Shown piece after piece: positions 30,406-39,946 of a stretch of DNA of 64,000 nucleotides (its first letter is position 1; each line of letters begins with the position of its first letter). The DNA lies in NCBI GenBank assembly GCA_963772635.1, contig CAVYYK010000017.1, forward strand, positions 75,962-139,961, written 5' to 3'. This DNA is from JAUXFS01 sp963772635. Lineage in GTDB: Bacteria; Pseudomonadota; Alphaproteobacteria; Rhodospirillales; Defluviicoccaceae. The position numbers were made by a program, and so were the translations under genes. The notes below the pieces were generated by a model, which was not told the origin of the DNA, searched no databases, and worked only from the letters and a program-made list of their open reading frames with translations.

Positions 30406-31444
30406 ATGTCCAATGAGCCTTACGACACCGACGTAGCCATCATCGGCGCCGGGCCGGTAGGTCTGTTCGCCGTGTTCGAGTGCGGGATGCTGAACATGTC
30501 CTGTCACGTCATCGACGCGCTCGACTCGCCCGGGGGCCAGTGCACGGCATTGTATCCCGAGAAACCCATCTACGACATTCCCGGTTACCCGGAGATCATG
30601 GCCGGGGAACTGGTGGAGAAGCTGGCGCAGCAGGCGGCGCCGTTCGACCCGGTCTATCACCTGGGCCAGCAGGTGGAAAAGCTCACGCCGTCCGACGGAA
30701 ACCGATGGCAAGTGGAGACCTCGACCGGTACCCGGATCAACGCCACTGCGGTGATCATCGCCGCCGGCGTCGGCGCGTTCGGCCCCAACCGTCCGCCGAT
30801 CGAAGGCATCGAGCAATACGAGGGTCACCCGCCCGGGCACGGCGTCCACTATCTGGTGCTGCGGCGCGAGGACTATCGCGGGCGCAGGGTGGTGATCGCC
30901 GGCGGCGGCGATTCGGCGGTGGACTGGGCGCTGTCGTTGGCCGAACTGGCGGCGAGCGTCGCCGTCGTCCACCGCCGCGGCAAGTTCCGGGCGGCGCCCG
31001 AAAGCGGCCAGAGATTGCAACAGCTCGCCGACCAGGGCGTGGTCGATCTGGTGATCCCGTACCAGTTGCACGGTCTCGAGGGTGTGGGCGGCGAACTGCG
31101 GGCGGTCATCGTCTCCGATCTCGACGGCAAACACCGGCGTCTGGAGGCGGACGTGCTTCTGCCGTTCTTCGGGCTCTCCCAGAACCTGGGCCCGATCGCC
31201 GACTGGGGCTTGAACCTGCATCGCAACCACATCGCCGTCGAGCCCGACACCTGCATTGCCGGCCGGCCCGGCATTTTCGCCATCGGCGACATCGTCACCT
31301 ATCCCGGCAAGCTGAAGCTGATCCTCACCGGGTTCGCCGAGGCCGCCGACCGCCGCCCACGCGATCTACCCGTTGGTCCATCCCGGCGAGGCGCTGCACT
31401 TCGAATATTCGACGACCAAGGGGATTCCCGGTGCGTCGTCGTGA
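30406..31444 (+). CDS. Ferredoxin/flavodoxin-NADP+ reductase, thioredoxin-reductase type; one frameshift
   Basis: FAD motif GAGPVGL at 14-20, SPGGQCTALYPEKPIYDIPGYP (the hallmark of this FNR class lacking the CxxC of TrxB), NADP motif GGGDSAVDWAL and IFAIGDIVTYPGKLKLILTGFAEAA. A single extra C near 31348-31353 throws the frame; after it AHAIYPLVHPGEALHFEYSTTKG ends at 31444. Corrected length 345 residues, as expected. Transfers electrons between NADPH and ferredoxin or flavodoxin. Divergent from tsaE. Confidence 0.88.
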
Positions 31445-31566
31445 CCGGGGAAAGCATTCGCGGTCGGCGCCAATGAAGAAACGAAAAGCCTTCGATGGCG
31501 CGGCAGAGTGCCCACTTGAAAGGCTATGATATCCCGGACGAAGTGGGAGAAGGATTGGAGGGCGCC

Positions 31567-32851
31567 ATGCAAGAGACCATGAAAATTGCGGGGAATGTGC
31601 TCCCCGCGGCGGTGTTGCTGATGGTGGCGGCGTCGCCGATCCTGGCAGCCGAGCAGAAACCGCCGTTCGTACAACCGCCTCTACAGATGGAGGCGGCGCA
31701 ACTTGTTCCCAAGGAGCTGATGGCCGGCAAGGACTACAAAGTCGCGCCCCAGGCCACCAACGACGGTTACGTCAATACCTACATGCTGAACACCGACTGG
31801 GGCGAGGTGACCGCAGTCAGCGACTACCGCTTGCGCGCCAGGATCCAGGAAGTCCACGCGCTGAAGGCCCTCGACGAGATGAGCCGAGCGGGCGTCTTTG
31901 GCGACTCCCTCCGCAATGGCGCCCTGGCGCCGATCGAGGGCTTGGTCAATCTGGTCAAGTCGCCGATCGAGACCACGAAGGGCGCGGTGAAAGGCGTCGG
32001 CCGCTGGTTCGGCAACATCGCCAAATCGGTTTCCAGCGACGATCCCCATCAGGAAGGCGCGTTGTCCGCCGCCACGGGCTGGGCGGGGACGAAGCGGGCA
32101 TTCGCGGTGGAACTGGGCGTCGACCCCTACACCGATTGGCAACCGTTGAGTGACGCCCTGGCATCGGTCGGCCGGGCCGCATTCGCCGGCGGCATCACCG
32201 CCAGCGTCGCCATGGGCGCGGCCACCCGCGACACGGCGCTGCAATATCCGGTGATGGGGCTGGGCCTGAGCAAAAGCATGAACCAGGTGCTCAAGGACAA
32301 CCCGCCGGAACGCATCACCGAGATCAACCGCAAGGAGATGGCGAAGCTGGACCTCGGCGCCGAGGCCATCGACGGGTTCCTGCGCAACTATAACTACACG
32401 CCGATGGAAAAGCTGCAGGTGGTCGACGCGCTGAAGCGGATGAAGGGGGCGAAGGGCCTCGAGGCGCTGGTCATCCAAGCCGGGACCGCACCCGACAAGG
32501 AAGTCGCGCACTACATGCAGCAGCGGGCGATGATGATGGGCAATTTCCACGCCAAGGTCGCACCGGCCGATCATGGTCCCGCTGGCCGAGGTGCCGGTGC
32601 AGAAAACGGCGGACGGGCGTCTGGTCGGCGTGTTCCCGTTGGACTACGTCGCTTGGACCGCCGATCTTGACGTCATCATCCGCGACATGACCGGAGATGC
32701 CGCTGTGCTTTCCGGCGTGACCTCGAAGGAGATCTGGCTGGAGGGAAGTATTTCGCCCGATGCTCGTGAGGCCGCGGAAGCCTTGGGCTGGACGGTGAGG
32801 GAGCGGGTGGGGCTGTTGACCGGCGAGCCGTTGCAGGTGGTGAAGGGGTGA
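31567..32851 (+). CDS. Hypothetical exported protein; one frameshift
   Basis: ATG 31567 has GGAGG about six bases upstream and begins a clear Sec signal peptide (VLPAAVLLMVAASPILAAEQ). The mature part has long amphipathic helices, for example LRARIQEVHALKALDEM, a glycine-rich SPIETTKGAVKGVGRWFGNIA segment and repeated KLDLGAEAIDGFLRN-like helical units, then a C-terminal alpha/beta domain (MVPLAEVPVQKTADGRLVGVF ... SKEIWLEGSISPDAREAAEALGW). One extra base near 32568 joins the halves (KVAP-IMVPLAEV), giving 427 residues. I do not recognise a family; the context gives no function. Confidence 0.65.
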
Positions 32852-32949
32852 AGGCCGGTAGCGCCATCGTCGTCTCGCCGGTCGCGCGCGGCGCCGACGC
32901 GGTCGTTCCGCGATAGGCGATAACGGGATCGGCGGCTTGGACTGGTGCT

Positions 32950-34740
32950 TCAGACGTTCTCGGCCCCGACGGAAGCGTTGATCTCGTCGAGGAGGCTTTG
33001 GATACGGGTCGCGTCGGTCTGATCCATGATCAGTTGGGTGCGGCGGTTGGCGGTGACCAGATCGATGTCGAGGATGCGCTGCTTTACCTGGGGAATGCTG
33101 CTGGCGATCATCGACAGCTCGCGGAAACCGAGACCGAGCAGCAACGCCGTATAACGGGGATCACCGGCGATCTCGCCGCAGATGCTCACCGGAATCCGCG
33201 CGCGAAGGGCCGCCGCCGCGGCGAACTGGATCAACCGCAGCACGCCAGGGTGCAACGGGTTGTACAGATGGGCCACCCATTCGTCCCCGCGGTCGATGGC
33301 GAGCGTATACATGGTCAGGTCGTTGGAGCCGACGGCAAAAAAATCGCTCGCCTGGGCGAGGGCGTCCGCCGACAGCGCCGCGCCGGGGACCTCGATCATC
33401 GTTCCGAGCGGCGGCAGGGCGGTGGGGATGTCGGCGCCGCGGCGGTGCAGGCGGCGCGCCGCTCGGGCAAGGATCTCCCGCGCCGCCCGGATCTCCGAGA
33501 CCATCGTCACCATCGGCAGAAGGATGCGAACCACGCCGTGGGCGCCCGCGCGGAGAATGGCGCGGAACTGGGTCTCGAGAAGCTCGGACCGGGCCAGGGA
33601 GAGGCGTATGCCCCGCACCCCCAGGGGAGAGGTGATGCTCTCGCCGAATTCGCTAACCAGTCCGGCAGCGCCCTTGTCGCCGCCGAAATCGAGGGTGCGA
33701 ATGGTCACCGGGTTGCCTTCAGCCTTCTCGACCACCTTGCGTAGCGCCGCGTATTGTTCATCCTCGTTGGGCATTGCCGAGCGATTCATGAACATGAACT
33801 CGCTGCGAAGCAGACCGATGCCCTCGGCGCCGGACTCGGCAACGTTGTTCATTTCCATCGGCAGCTCGACATTGGCCTGCAATTCGATTTCGACGCCGTC
33901 ACGGGTTATCGCCGGCTGTTTGGACAGCCGCTTGAGCCGCCGTTTCTCGCGCAGACGCTCACCCCGGCGGCGACGAAAGACGGCGAGCGACGCCGGTGAC
34001 GGGTTGAAGACGATTTGCCCGAGATCGCCGTCGATCAGGATATGATCACCGGATTTGACGGCCGCCATCAGGCCGGGAGCACCAAGAACCGCCGGTAGCC
34101 CGAGTGCCCGGGCCATGATCGCGGTGTGACTCTGCGAGCCGCCGACCTGCACGGCGATGCCGACGACTCTCTCGGGGTCCAACTGTGCGGTGTCGGCGGG
34201 AGTCATCTCCTCGGCGACGATGACGCTCCCTTTCGGTACCGGCAAGAACCGAGGCACGGCGACCTTGGTCAGGTGCTTGACCAGACGCTTCCCGACCTGA
34301 CGGATGTCCTCGATCCTTGCGGCGAGATAGGGATCGTGCATCGCCTGGAACGTCTCGGCGATCACGTCGATCTCCGCCTGAACCGCCGCCTCGGCGTTGA
34401 TCCGCTCGTTGGCGATGCGCTGGGTCGCTCCGCGTACCAGTCGCGAGTCCTTGAGCATGTGGTAATAGGCGTCGAGCAGATAGCCGAGTTCGTCGGAGGC
34501 CGCGTCCGGCATATTGGTGGTTCTTTGCCGGGCCTTCAATCGGAGTCGGGCGATCTGGCGTCGCGCCCGTGCGACCGCGTCTTTCAGTCTACTCTGCTCG
34601 GCCGTGACCTTGGTGGCGGCAATACGATACTCGGGGACATTCACGGCGCCGCTCTCGCGGACTTGAGCAATACCAATGGCGATGCCGGGCGAGACGCCAA
34701 GCCCATCGACCACCCGTTCCGCCGGAACTTGCTCGATCAT
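32950..34740 (-). CDS. ptsP: PTS enzyme I (phosphoenolpyruvate-protein phosphotransferase)
   Basis: 596 residues from ATG 34740, with GGGAGG just upstream; an in-frame ATG at 34767 is also possible. The phosphorylated histidine lies in GGSQSHTAIMARALGLPAV, PEP-binding arginine in GIGLLRSEFMFMNR, and the catalytic cysteine in SICGEIAGDP. There is no N-terminal GAF domain, so it is the EI form rather than full EI-Ntr. It passes phosphate from PEP to HPr (next gene). No sugar-specific EIIBC is in the window, so this PTS is probably regulatory. Confidence 0.93.
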   Translation of the reverse strand: MIEQVPAERVVDGLGVSPGIAIGIAQVRESGAVNVPEYRIAATKVTAEQSRLKDAVARARRQIARLRLKARQRTTNMPDAASDELGYLLDAYYHMLKDSRLVRGATQRIANERINAEAAVQAEIDVIAETFQAMHDPYLAARIEDIRQVGKRLVKHLTKVAVPRFLPVPKGSVIVAEEMTPADTAQLDPERVVGIAVQVGGSQSHTAIMARALGLPAVLGAPGLMAAVKSGDHILIDGDLGQIVFNPSPASLAVFRRRRGERLREKRRLKRLSKQPAITRDGVEIELQANVELPMEMNNVAESGAEGIGLLRSEFMFMNRSAMPNEDEQYAALRKVVEKAEGNPVTIRTLDFGGDKGAAGLVSEFGESITSPLGVRGIRLSLARSELLETQFRAILRAGAHGVVRILLPMVTMVSEIRAAREILARAARRLHRRGADIPTALPPLGTMIEVPGAALSADALAQASDFFAVGSNDLTMYTLAIDRGDEWVAHLYNPLHPGVLRLIQFAAAAALRARIPVSICGEIAGDPRYTALLLGLGFRELSMIASSIPQVKQRILDIDLVTANRRTQLIMDQTDATRIQSLLDEINASVGAENV

Positions 34741-34832
34741 GTCCTCCCTTTCGCCCGTGCGCTCCATTCTCTTCAGGTTTTTCGCGCTCCGCGCTCGGTT
34801 TGAATTCGTCCCTCCAGCCCGCCACCGGTCGC

Positions 34833-35138
34833 CTAGTCCTCCTCGAATCCGGCTTCGATGATGCTGCCAAGCACTTCAATAGCCTCCTCGGCCTCGCGGC
34901 CCGTCGCGGTGATTTCGAGCTCGGTTCCCGGGCCGGCAGCGAGCATCATCAAGCCCAGGATCGACCGACCCGACACCGTCATGCCGCGCTTGGTCACGGT
35001 CGTCTCGGCGTCGAAACCGGCCGCCAGTTTGACGAACTTCGCCGCCGCGCGGGCATGGAGCCCGCGCAGATTGGCGACGACAGCCGTGCGCCGCAGGATG
35101 TCACCGTCTCGGTGGAACCGGGCCACTGGGTCGTTCAC
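34833..35138 (-). CDS. ptsH: HPr phosphocarrier protein
   Basis: 101 residues. Phospho-histidine H28 in LRGLHARAAAKFV and the regulatory serine S59 in GRSILGLMML, the site phosphorylated by HprK (encoded upstream in this operon). GTG start overlapping the EIIA stop, with AGGAGG in front. Part of the regulatory PTS relay EI-HPr-EIIA. Confidence 0.94.
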   Translation of the reverse strand: MNDPVARFHRDGDILRRTAVVANLRGLHARAAAKFVKLAAGFDAETTVTKRGMTVSGRSILGLMMLAAGPGTELEITATGREAEEAIEVLGSIIEAGFEED

Positions 35139-35542
35139 GTCTCCTCCTGAGTCAGCAGTCGGGAGGCGATGTTGATGTACTTCCGGCCCGCTTCCTGAGC
35201 GCTTTGGGCCGCTTGTTCCAACGATTCCGTCTGGCGAACACTGGCAAGCTTGATCAGCATCGGCAGGTTGACGCCCGCGATCACCTCGACGTTGGCCTTG
35301 TCCATAATGGAAATCGCCAGGTTGGACGGCGTTCCCCCGAACATGTCGGTCAACAATACCACGCCGTTGCCCTCCTCCGCCTTGCCTACGCTGGCGAGGA
35401 TCTGAGCGCGGCGTTGCTCCATATCGTCGTCGGGGCCGATGCAGACCGCGGTGATGTTGACTTGAGAGCCGACCACATGTTCAAGCGCCGCGATGAGCTC
35501 CTCGGCCAGCCGCCCGTGAGTGACGAGGACCAATCCGATCAT
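35135..35542 (-). CDS. PTS EIIA of the mannose (EIIA-Man) family
   Basis: 135 residues. The phosphorylated histidine is H9 in LVLVTHGRLAEEL; LLTDMFGGTPSNLA is the family motif. No EIIB, EIIC or EIID partner is nearby, so the protein most likely acts as a regulator rather than in sugar uptake. Stop and HPr start overlap (GTGA); rapZ ends 34 bases upstream. Confidence 0.92.
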   Translation of the reverse strand: MIGLVLVTHGRLAEELIAALEHVVGSQVNITAVCIGPDDDMEQRRAQILASVGKAEEGNGVVLLTDMFGGTPSNLAISIMDKANVEVIAGVNLPMLIKLASVRQTESLEQAAQSAQEAGRKYINIASRLLTQEET

Positions 35543-35576
35543 TTCCTCAAACAGTCCTTCGGTCGCGATCTGGTGG

Positions 35577-36524
35577 TCATCCGCTTGGTCTCCCCAGATC
35601 CCTGTGATGAACTCGAGCCCGATATCCTTGGCCCTGCAGCCATGCCGCCAGTCTCTCCGTGACGAACACCGAACGGTGCCGGCCGCCGGTGCACCCCACG
35701 GCGATGGTCAGATAACTTTTGCCCTCGGCCGCGTAACGCGGCAACAGTGGCCCAAACAACCCGGCCAAGCTCTCGAAGAAGGGTTCAAAACCGTCATCCT
35801 TGGCAACAAATTTGGCGACCGGATCGTCGCGGCCCGTCAGCGGCCTGAGCTTCGGGTCGTAATGAGGGTTCGCGAGGAAGCGAACGTCTAGCACGAGGTC
35901 GGCCTCACGGGGAAGGCCGAAACGAAACGAAAAGGAGCAGACAAAGACAACCAACCCCGGCTCGGCGCCGATCTCGAAATGACCCTCCAGGATACGCTTG
36001 AGCTCTCCGGGGCCGAGGGCGGTGGTATCGATGACGATATCGGCGCGGCTGCGCAAGGAGAAGATCATCCTCCGCTCGCTGGCGATGCCGTCGCTGACCG
36101 GACGGTCCAAAGCCAACGGATGGCGGTGGCGGGTCACCGTGTACCTCTGGCACAAGGCCTCGTCGTCGCAATCGAGAAATACCAGTTTGACCTCGGCGCC
36201 CCTATCGGTGACGAGCCGATCCAGCTCGCGGATAAACGATTCGATCCCGAAATCGCGCGTACGTACGTCGATGCCGATCGCGATCGAACGATCGAGACCT
36301 CCGTCTTTTTCCTTTCGGGGCGACACCAGGCGGTTCAGCAACGACAGCGGGACATTATCGATCGCCTCGTAACCCAGATCCTCGAGCGCCTTCAATGCCG
36401 TGGTCTTGCCGGCGCCCGACATCCCGGTGATCAACAGCACCCGCTGACCGGTTGCGGTCGCGGTCCGGCGCTGTCGGCTGGACATCCCGGTGTCGCTATC
36501 GAGGTTGGTGGTCGAGCCGTTCAT
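35577..36524 (-). CDS. rapZ: RNase adapter protein RapZ
   Basis: 315 residues. P-loop GMSGAGKTT at 34-42; the C-terminal half has VVFVCSFSFRFGLPREADLVLDVRFLANP and VGCTGGRHRSV, both diagnostic of RapZ (YvcJ family). In enterobacteria RapZ controls GlcN6P synthase through small RNAs; in alphaproteobacteria it is regularly linked to the PTS genes as here. ATG overlaps the hprK stop (ATGA). The N-terminus is about 25 residues longer than in E. coli. Confidence 0.93.
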   Translation of the reverse strand: MNGSTTNLDSDTGMSSRQRRTATATGQRVLLITGMSGAGKTTALKALEDLGYEAIDNVPLSLLNRLVSPRKEKDGGLDRSIAIGIDVRTRDFGIESFIRELDRLVTDRGAEVKLVFLDCDDEALCQRYTVTRHRHPLALDRPVSDGIASERRMIFSLRSRADIVIDTTALGPGELKRILEGHFEIGAEPGLVVFVCSFSFRFGLPREADLVLDVRFLANPHYDPKLRPLTGRDDPVAKFVAKDDGFEPFFESLAGLFGPLLPRYAAEGKSYLTIAVGCTGGRHRSVFVTERLAAWLQGQGYRARVHHRDLGRPSG

Positions 36525-36955
36525 GGGACCCGCATTATACCGCCAGTAGCAAGGCGTACCGCAAGCTGAACCTTGGCTGGTGCCGATGCCTCGAATGGCG
36601 CCAGTTTGAAAAGCGGCACCGATATTCCGAGAATTTCCTGTTTGTCGGACGCGGGCATGCGCGGCATATCCGCCGCCGCCACCAAGTCGATGACGACGTC
36701 CAGCCCCACCGACGATTCCGAGACGACGCGCAGAACGCCAAGCCCTCGCACCTCGAGCATTCCGCGGATTTCCGGCGGCGCCGAGGCGAACAGGCGGCCC
36801 TCCCGGTCCTCGATGTCGGTGTAGTCGTCGGAGACCAGGCGGGCGCCCCCTTCGATCAGTCTCAAAGCCAAGTCGGATTTGCCGGTCCCGGACCGCCCGC
36901 GCAGCAACACCCCCCGGCCGTCGACGGCTACGCATGTGCCCCGGATCCGTTCCAT
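36521..36955 (-). CDS. hprK: HPr kinase/phosphorylase, short alphaproteobacterial form
   Basis: About 144 residues, only the C-terminal kinase domain of HprK. Walker A GRSGTGKSDLALRLI at 20-34, and LVSDDYTDI is the catalytic His/Asp region. It phosphorylates HPr on the serine. ATG 36955 gives the usual short form; the frame is open back to a TTG at 37051, six bases after chvG, with no ribosome site evident at either. It couples the two-component system to the PTS in this operon. Confidence 0.9.
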   Translation of the reverse strand: MERIRGTCVAVDGRGVLLRGRSGTGKSDLALRLIEGGARLVSDDYTDIEDREGRLFASAPPEIRGMLEVRGLGVLRVVSESSVGLDVVIDLVAAADMPRMPASDKQEILGISVPLFKLAPFEASAPAKVQLAVRLATGGIMRVP

Positions 36956-37056
36956 GGACGCAAGCGTGAAATGATGGGGCGAAACTGTCAACAATTGCCG
37001 AAACTCACCGCCCTCGCCGTGCCAAAGGAAGTTTCGCTTGTCCGGGCTCAAAAGGT

Positions 37057-38664
37057 CTATCGCACCGGCAGACGAACCACGAATCGGGCGCCGTGGGGAC
37101 CTCTGCCGCCCTGTCGGCGGTTCTCGGCGACGACGGTGCCGCCGTGCGCTTCGACGATCTGCTTGGAGATGCTGAGACCCAGACCCGAGTGGGTCCCGAA
37201 CTTTTCGCCGTGCGGTCTTTCGGAATAGAAACGCTCAAAGATTTCATTCTCTTTGTCTTCCGGTATCCCGGGGCCTTCGTCGACGATCTCCGCGACGACG
37301 GTGCTGTTTCTGCGTCCTGCGGTGATGGTGATGGTGACCGTGCCACGGGGGGGGCTGAACGATACGGCGTTGGCGATCAGGTTGCGAAATACCTGAACCA
37401 GCCGTCCTTCCAGGCCGTTGATGATCAGGTCGCGTTTACCCTTCAGCTCGAGATTCAAGCGGACGCCGCGATCGTCGGCGGTCGTTCTCGTCACATCGAC
37501 CAGCGTTCCCAACATCAGCCCGATATTCACCGGGGCGAATTGCGCCCGCGAAAGCTCGGCGTCGAGCCTGGAGGCGTCGGAGATATCGGAGATCAACCGG
37601 TCCAGACGCTGGACATCCTCGAGGATGATGGTCATCAGCTTCTGACGCTTGTCCGGGTCGTTGACATGGGCGGCGGTCTCGACGGCGCTCCGCAAAGAGG
37701 TGAGGGGGTTTTTGATTTCGTGGGAAACATCCGCCGCGAAACTCTCGATCGCATCCATTCGCAACCACAGGGCTTCGGTCATTTCCCGCAGCGCCAAGGC
37801 GAGTTCGCCGATTTCGTCGCCACGGTCGGAGAAGTCGGGAATGGTGTGCTTGCGATGACGGTCCTTGCGCACCCGCTCGGCGGCGGCGGAGAGCTTGAGA
37901 ATCGGCCGGGCGATGGTCCCGGCGAGGTAAAGGGAAAGCAGCACGGTGACCGCCAGCGCCACCGCGAACACCTTGAGAATGTCGCGCCTAACCTGGAAAA
38001 CGGCGACGTCGATGTCGTGTGACCCGCGTGTCAGCATCAACGCGCCGAGCACTTGCTTGTAACGCTGTACCGGGACAGCGACGCTGAGAACCATGCCGCC
38101 GCTAAGGACCGAGCGGACGGCTTCGGCCACGTTTCCCGAGAGGGCTTTCAGAGCCTCCGGATAGTCGGCGGCCTTCTGGACGGGGTTTTCGCCATAGACC
38201 GGCAAAACTTTCCTGTCCGAGAGCCGCTTGGCGACAAGATCGTAGATGGCCAGAAGGGTCTTGATCGGCTGCGCCTCGTCCCGCGGTGGCGGCAGCTCCT
38301 CGATCTGCACCATGCCGCCGGGTCCGATCAGAAGTCGGCTGTCGGCCAGCAACTCGCCGTCGCCGCTGAACAGCCGCGCTCGGGTTCGAGTGGCCTGGAC
38401 GAGGCGGCGGACCATCTGCTGGGCCACCGGGGCGATCAAACCCTCCTCGGTGGGCGCGTCCGGCGCGGTGGCGCCTTCCCCCAGCGCCGCGGCGAACAGG
38501 TCTGCCTGGGTCTTCAATGCCGCCAAATCGGCGGCGATCAACCCACGCCGGTACTCGTCCACATACAGCAAGCCGGCAAACAGGAACCCCAGAGCCAGGA
38601 GGTTGACGGCAAGGATGCGACGCGTAATCGGTGAAGGCGTGCGCCGGCGGGCAGGTTTTGCCAT
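37057..38664 (-). CDS. chvG: ChvG-type sensor histidine kinase
   Basis: 535 residues. Membrane helix 1 at 17-34, a periplasmic stimulus-sensing domain of ~195 residues, helix 2 at about 233-250, HAMP to ~305, and the H-box FAADVSHEIKNPLTSL with H315; N-box NLIANAVSFSPP and G-boxes DEGPGIP, GTHSGLGLSI follow. ChvG/ExoS kinases respond to acid or envelope stress in alphaproteobacteria and phosphorylate ChvI. Lies ten bases after chvI and leads into hprK-rapZ-PTS. Confidence 0.92.
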   Translation of the reverse strand: MAKPARRRTPSPITRRILAVNLLALGFLFAGLLYVDEYRRGLIAADLAALKTQADLFAAALGEGATAPDAPTEEGLIAPVAQQMVRRLVQATRTRARLFSGDGELLADSRLLIGPGGMVQIEELPPPRDEAQPIKTLLAIYDLVAKRLSDRKVLPVYGENPVQKAADYPEALKALSGNVAEAVRSVLSGGMVLSVAVPVQRYKQVLGALMLTRGSHDIDVAVFQVRRDILKVFAVALAVTVLLSLYLAGTIARPILKLSAAAERVRKDRHRKHTIPDFSDRGDEIGELALALREMTEALWLRMDAIESFAADVSHEIKNPLTSLRSAVETAAHVNDPDKRQKLMTIILEDVQRLDRLISDISDASRLDAELSRAQFAPVNIGLMLGTLVDVTRTTADDRGVRLNLELKGKRDLIINGLEGRLVQVFRNLIANAVSFSPPRGTVTITITAGRRNSTVVAEIVDEGPGIPEDKENEIFERFYSERPHGEKFGTHSGLGLSISKQIVEAHGGTVVAENRRQGGRGPHGARFVVRLPVR

Positions 38665-38674
38665 TCCTTAAATA

Positions 38675-39367
38675 TCAGGCGGCGCGGTACCGGTATCCGA
38701 CACCGTAAAGGGTCTCGATCTGGGCGAATTCGGCGTCCACGTCCTTGAACTTCCTCCGCAACCGTTTGATGTGACTGTCGATCGTCCGGTCGTCGATATA
38801 GATATGCTCGCCGTAGGCGGCGTCAATCAACTGGTCACGGCTCTTGACGTGGCCGGGACGGCGGGCGAGGGCCTCGACCAGAAGGAACTCGGTGACCGTG
38901 AGATTGACCTCAAGTCCTCGCCACGTGCACATGTGGCGGAGGGTGTCCAGCACCAGATCGCCCCGGCGCATGGCGTCTGCTTCCGTGCTGGCCGGTGTCG
39001 AATTGCTGCGTCGGCGGAGTACGGCACGGACACGCTCGATCAGCAGCTTCTGGGAGAATGGCTTGGTAATATAGTCGTCGGCGCCCATGCGCAGGCCGAG
39101 GGCCTCGTCGATCTCGTCATCCTTGGAGGTCAGGAAGATGACCGGGAGAAAGCTGTCCTGGCGCAGCCGGCGCAGCAATTCCATCCCGTCCATTCGGGGC
39201 ATCTTGATGTCGAGCACGGCGAGATCGACTGGCTTTCGCGCCAGGCCTTCAAGAGCCTCCCTCCCGTCGGTGTAGGTGTCCACCTCGAAGCCTTCGGCCT
39301 GGAGGGCCATGGTTACCGAAGTCAGAATGTTGCGATCGTCGTCGACGAGGGCGATGGTTTCATGCAC
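38675..39367 (-). CDS. chvI: ChvI-type response regulator (OmpR family)
   Basis: 230 residues. Receiver domain with D53 (VLDIKMPRMDG), conserved T/K (FLTSKDD, ITKPF), and a winged-helix output (YIDDRTIDSHIKRLRRKF). First gene of the minus-strand operon chvI-chvG-hprK-rapZ-EIIA-HPr-EI. A perfect tandem 15-bp repeat lies just upstream and could be a control site. Confidence 0.94.
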   Translation of the reverse strand: MHETIALVDDDRNILTSVTMALQAEGFEVDTYTDGREALEGLARKPVDLAVLDIKMPRMDGMELLRRLRQDSFLPVIFLTSKDDEIDEALGLRMGADDYITKPFSQKLLIERVRAVLRRRSNSTPASTEADAMRRGDLVLDTLRHMCTWRGLEVNLTVTEFLLVEALARRPGHVKSRDQLIDAAYGEHIYIDDRTIDSHIKRLRRKFKDVDAEFAQIETLYGVGYRYRAA

Positions 39368-39394
39368 CGGACGTTATCCTCAAGTAGGCTCATT

Positions 39395-39424
39395 ATATCA
39401 GAAAACGCGATATCAGAAAACGCG
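39395..39424. repeat. Perfect tandem 15-bp repeat upstream of chvI
   Basis: ATATCAGAAAACGCG occurs twice head to tail (39395-39409 and 39410-39424), 27 bases before the chvI start. Its placement in the promoter region suggests a binding site for a regulator, possibly ChvI itself; this is inference. Between it and the riboswitch (39425-39620) I see no gene. Confidence 0.6.
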
Positions 39425-39620
39425 CGGCAATTGGTGTGTTTGCCGCGCGCGCCGAGTTGATGGCCGCTTTATGGCTAAAATATAGCGGTTTCAACGGCAG
39501 CGCGCCTCCCGGCACCCTGTTGTGAGCGGCCCACCGGGCATGCGTGCAGGCGATTTCGGACCTCTGCGGATGGTCGCCTGTTGCTTGACGGGGCTTGCGT
39601 CCTGTCCCTATAGTCGTTTC

Positions 39621-39811
39621 GACGGTTCCCCGCGAAGGGCGATAAAGCCCGGGGATTGAAAGGGAACACGGGAGGGGTCGACCCCCGAGGGGACCCCCCG
39701 CCGTGGCTGCCCCCGCAACTGTGAGTGGGTAGCTTTCGCCCGCGATTGGCCACTGGGAGACCGGGAAGGCCGGGCGAAAGCGAAGACCCGCGAGCCAGGA
39801 GACCTGCCGTC
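39621..39811 (+). promoter_or_regulatory. Cobalamin (AdoCbl) riboswitch
   Basis: The B12 box AGCCAGGAGACCTGCC is at 39793-39808, the CCCCGCAACTGTGAG core near 39711-39725 and CCACTGGGA near 39750. GACGG at 39621-39625 pairs with CCGTC at 39807-39811 as P1. It lies 135 bases before cbiM, so high cobalamin should shut off cobalt import. Confidence 0.95.
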
Positions 39812-39946
39812 ATCGTATCGACGCGGCGCTTGCGGGCGGGGTCAACCGGAAGCGAGTAACGACGAAGATCGTGCTCGCGAGTCTCGAAATCCCCTCTTCA
39901 CGGCGGCGCATCCGAAAGAAGCCTGATGCGGGCGGAGGAGGGTTTC

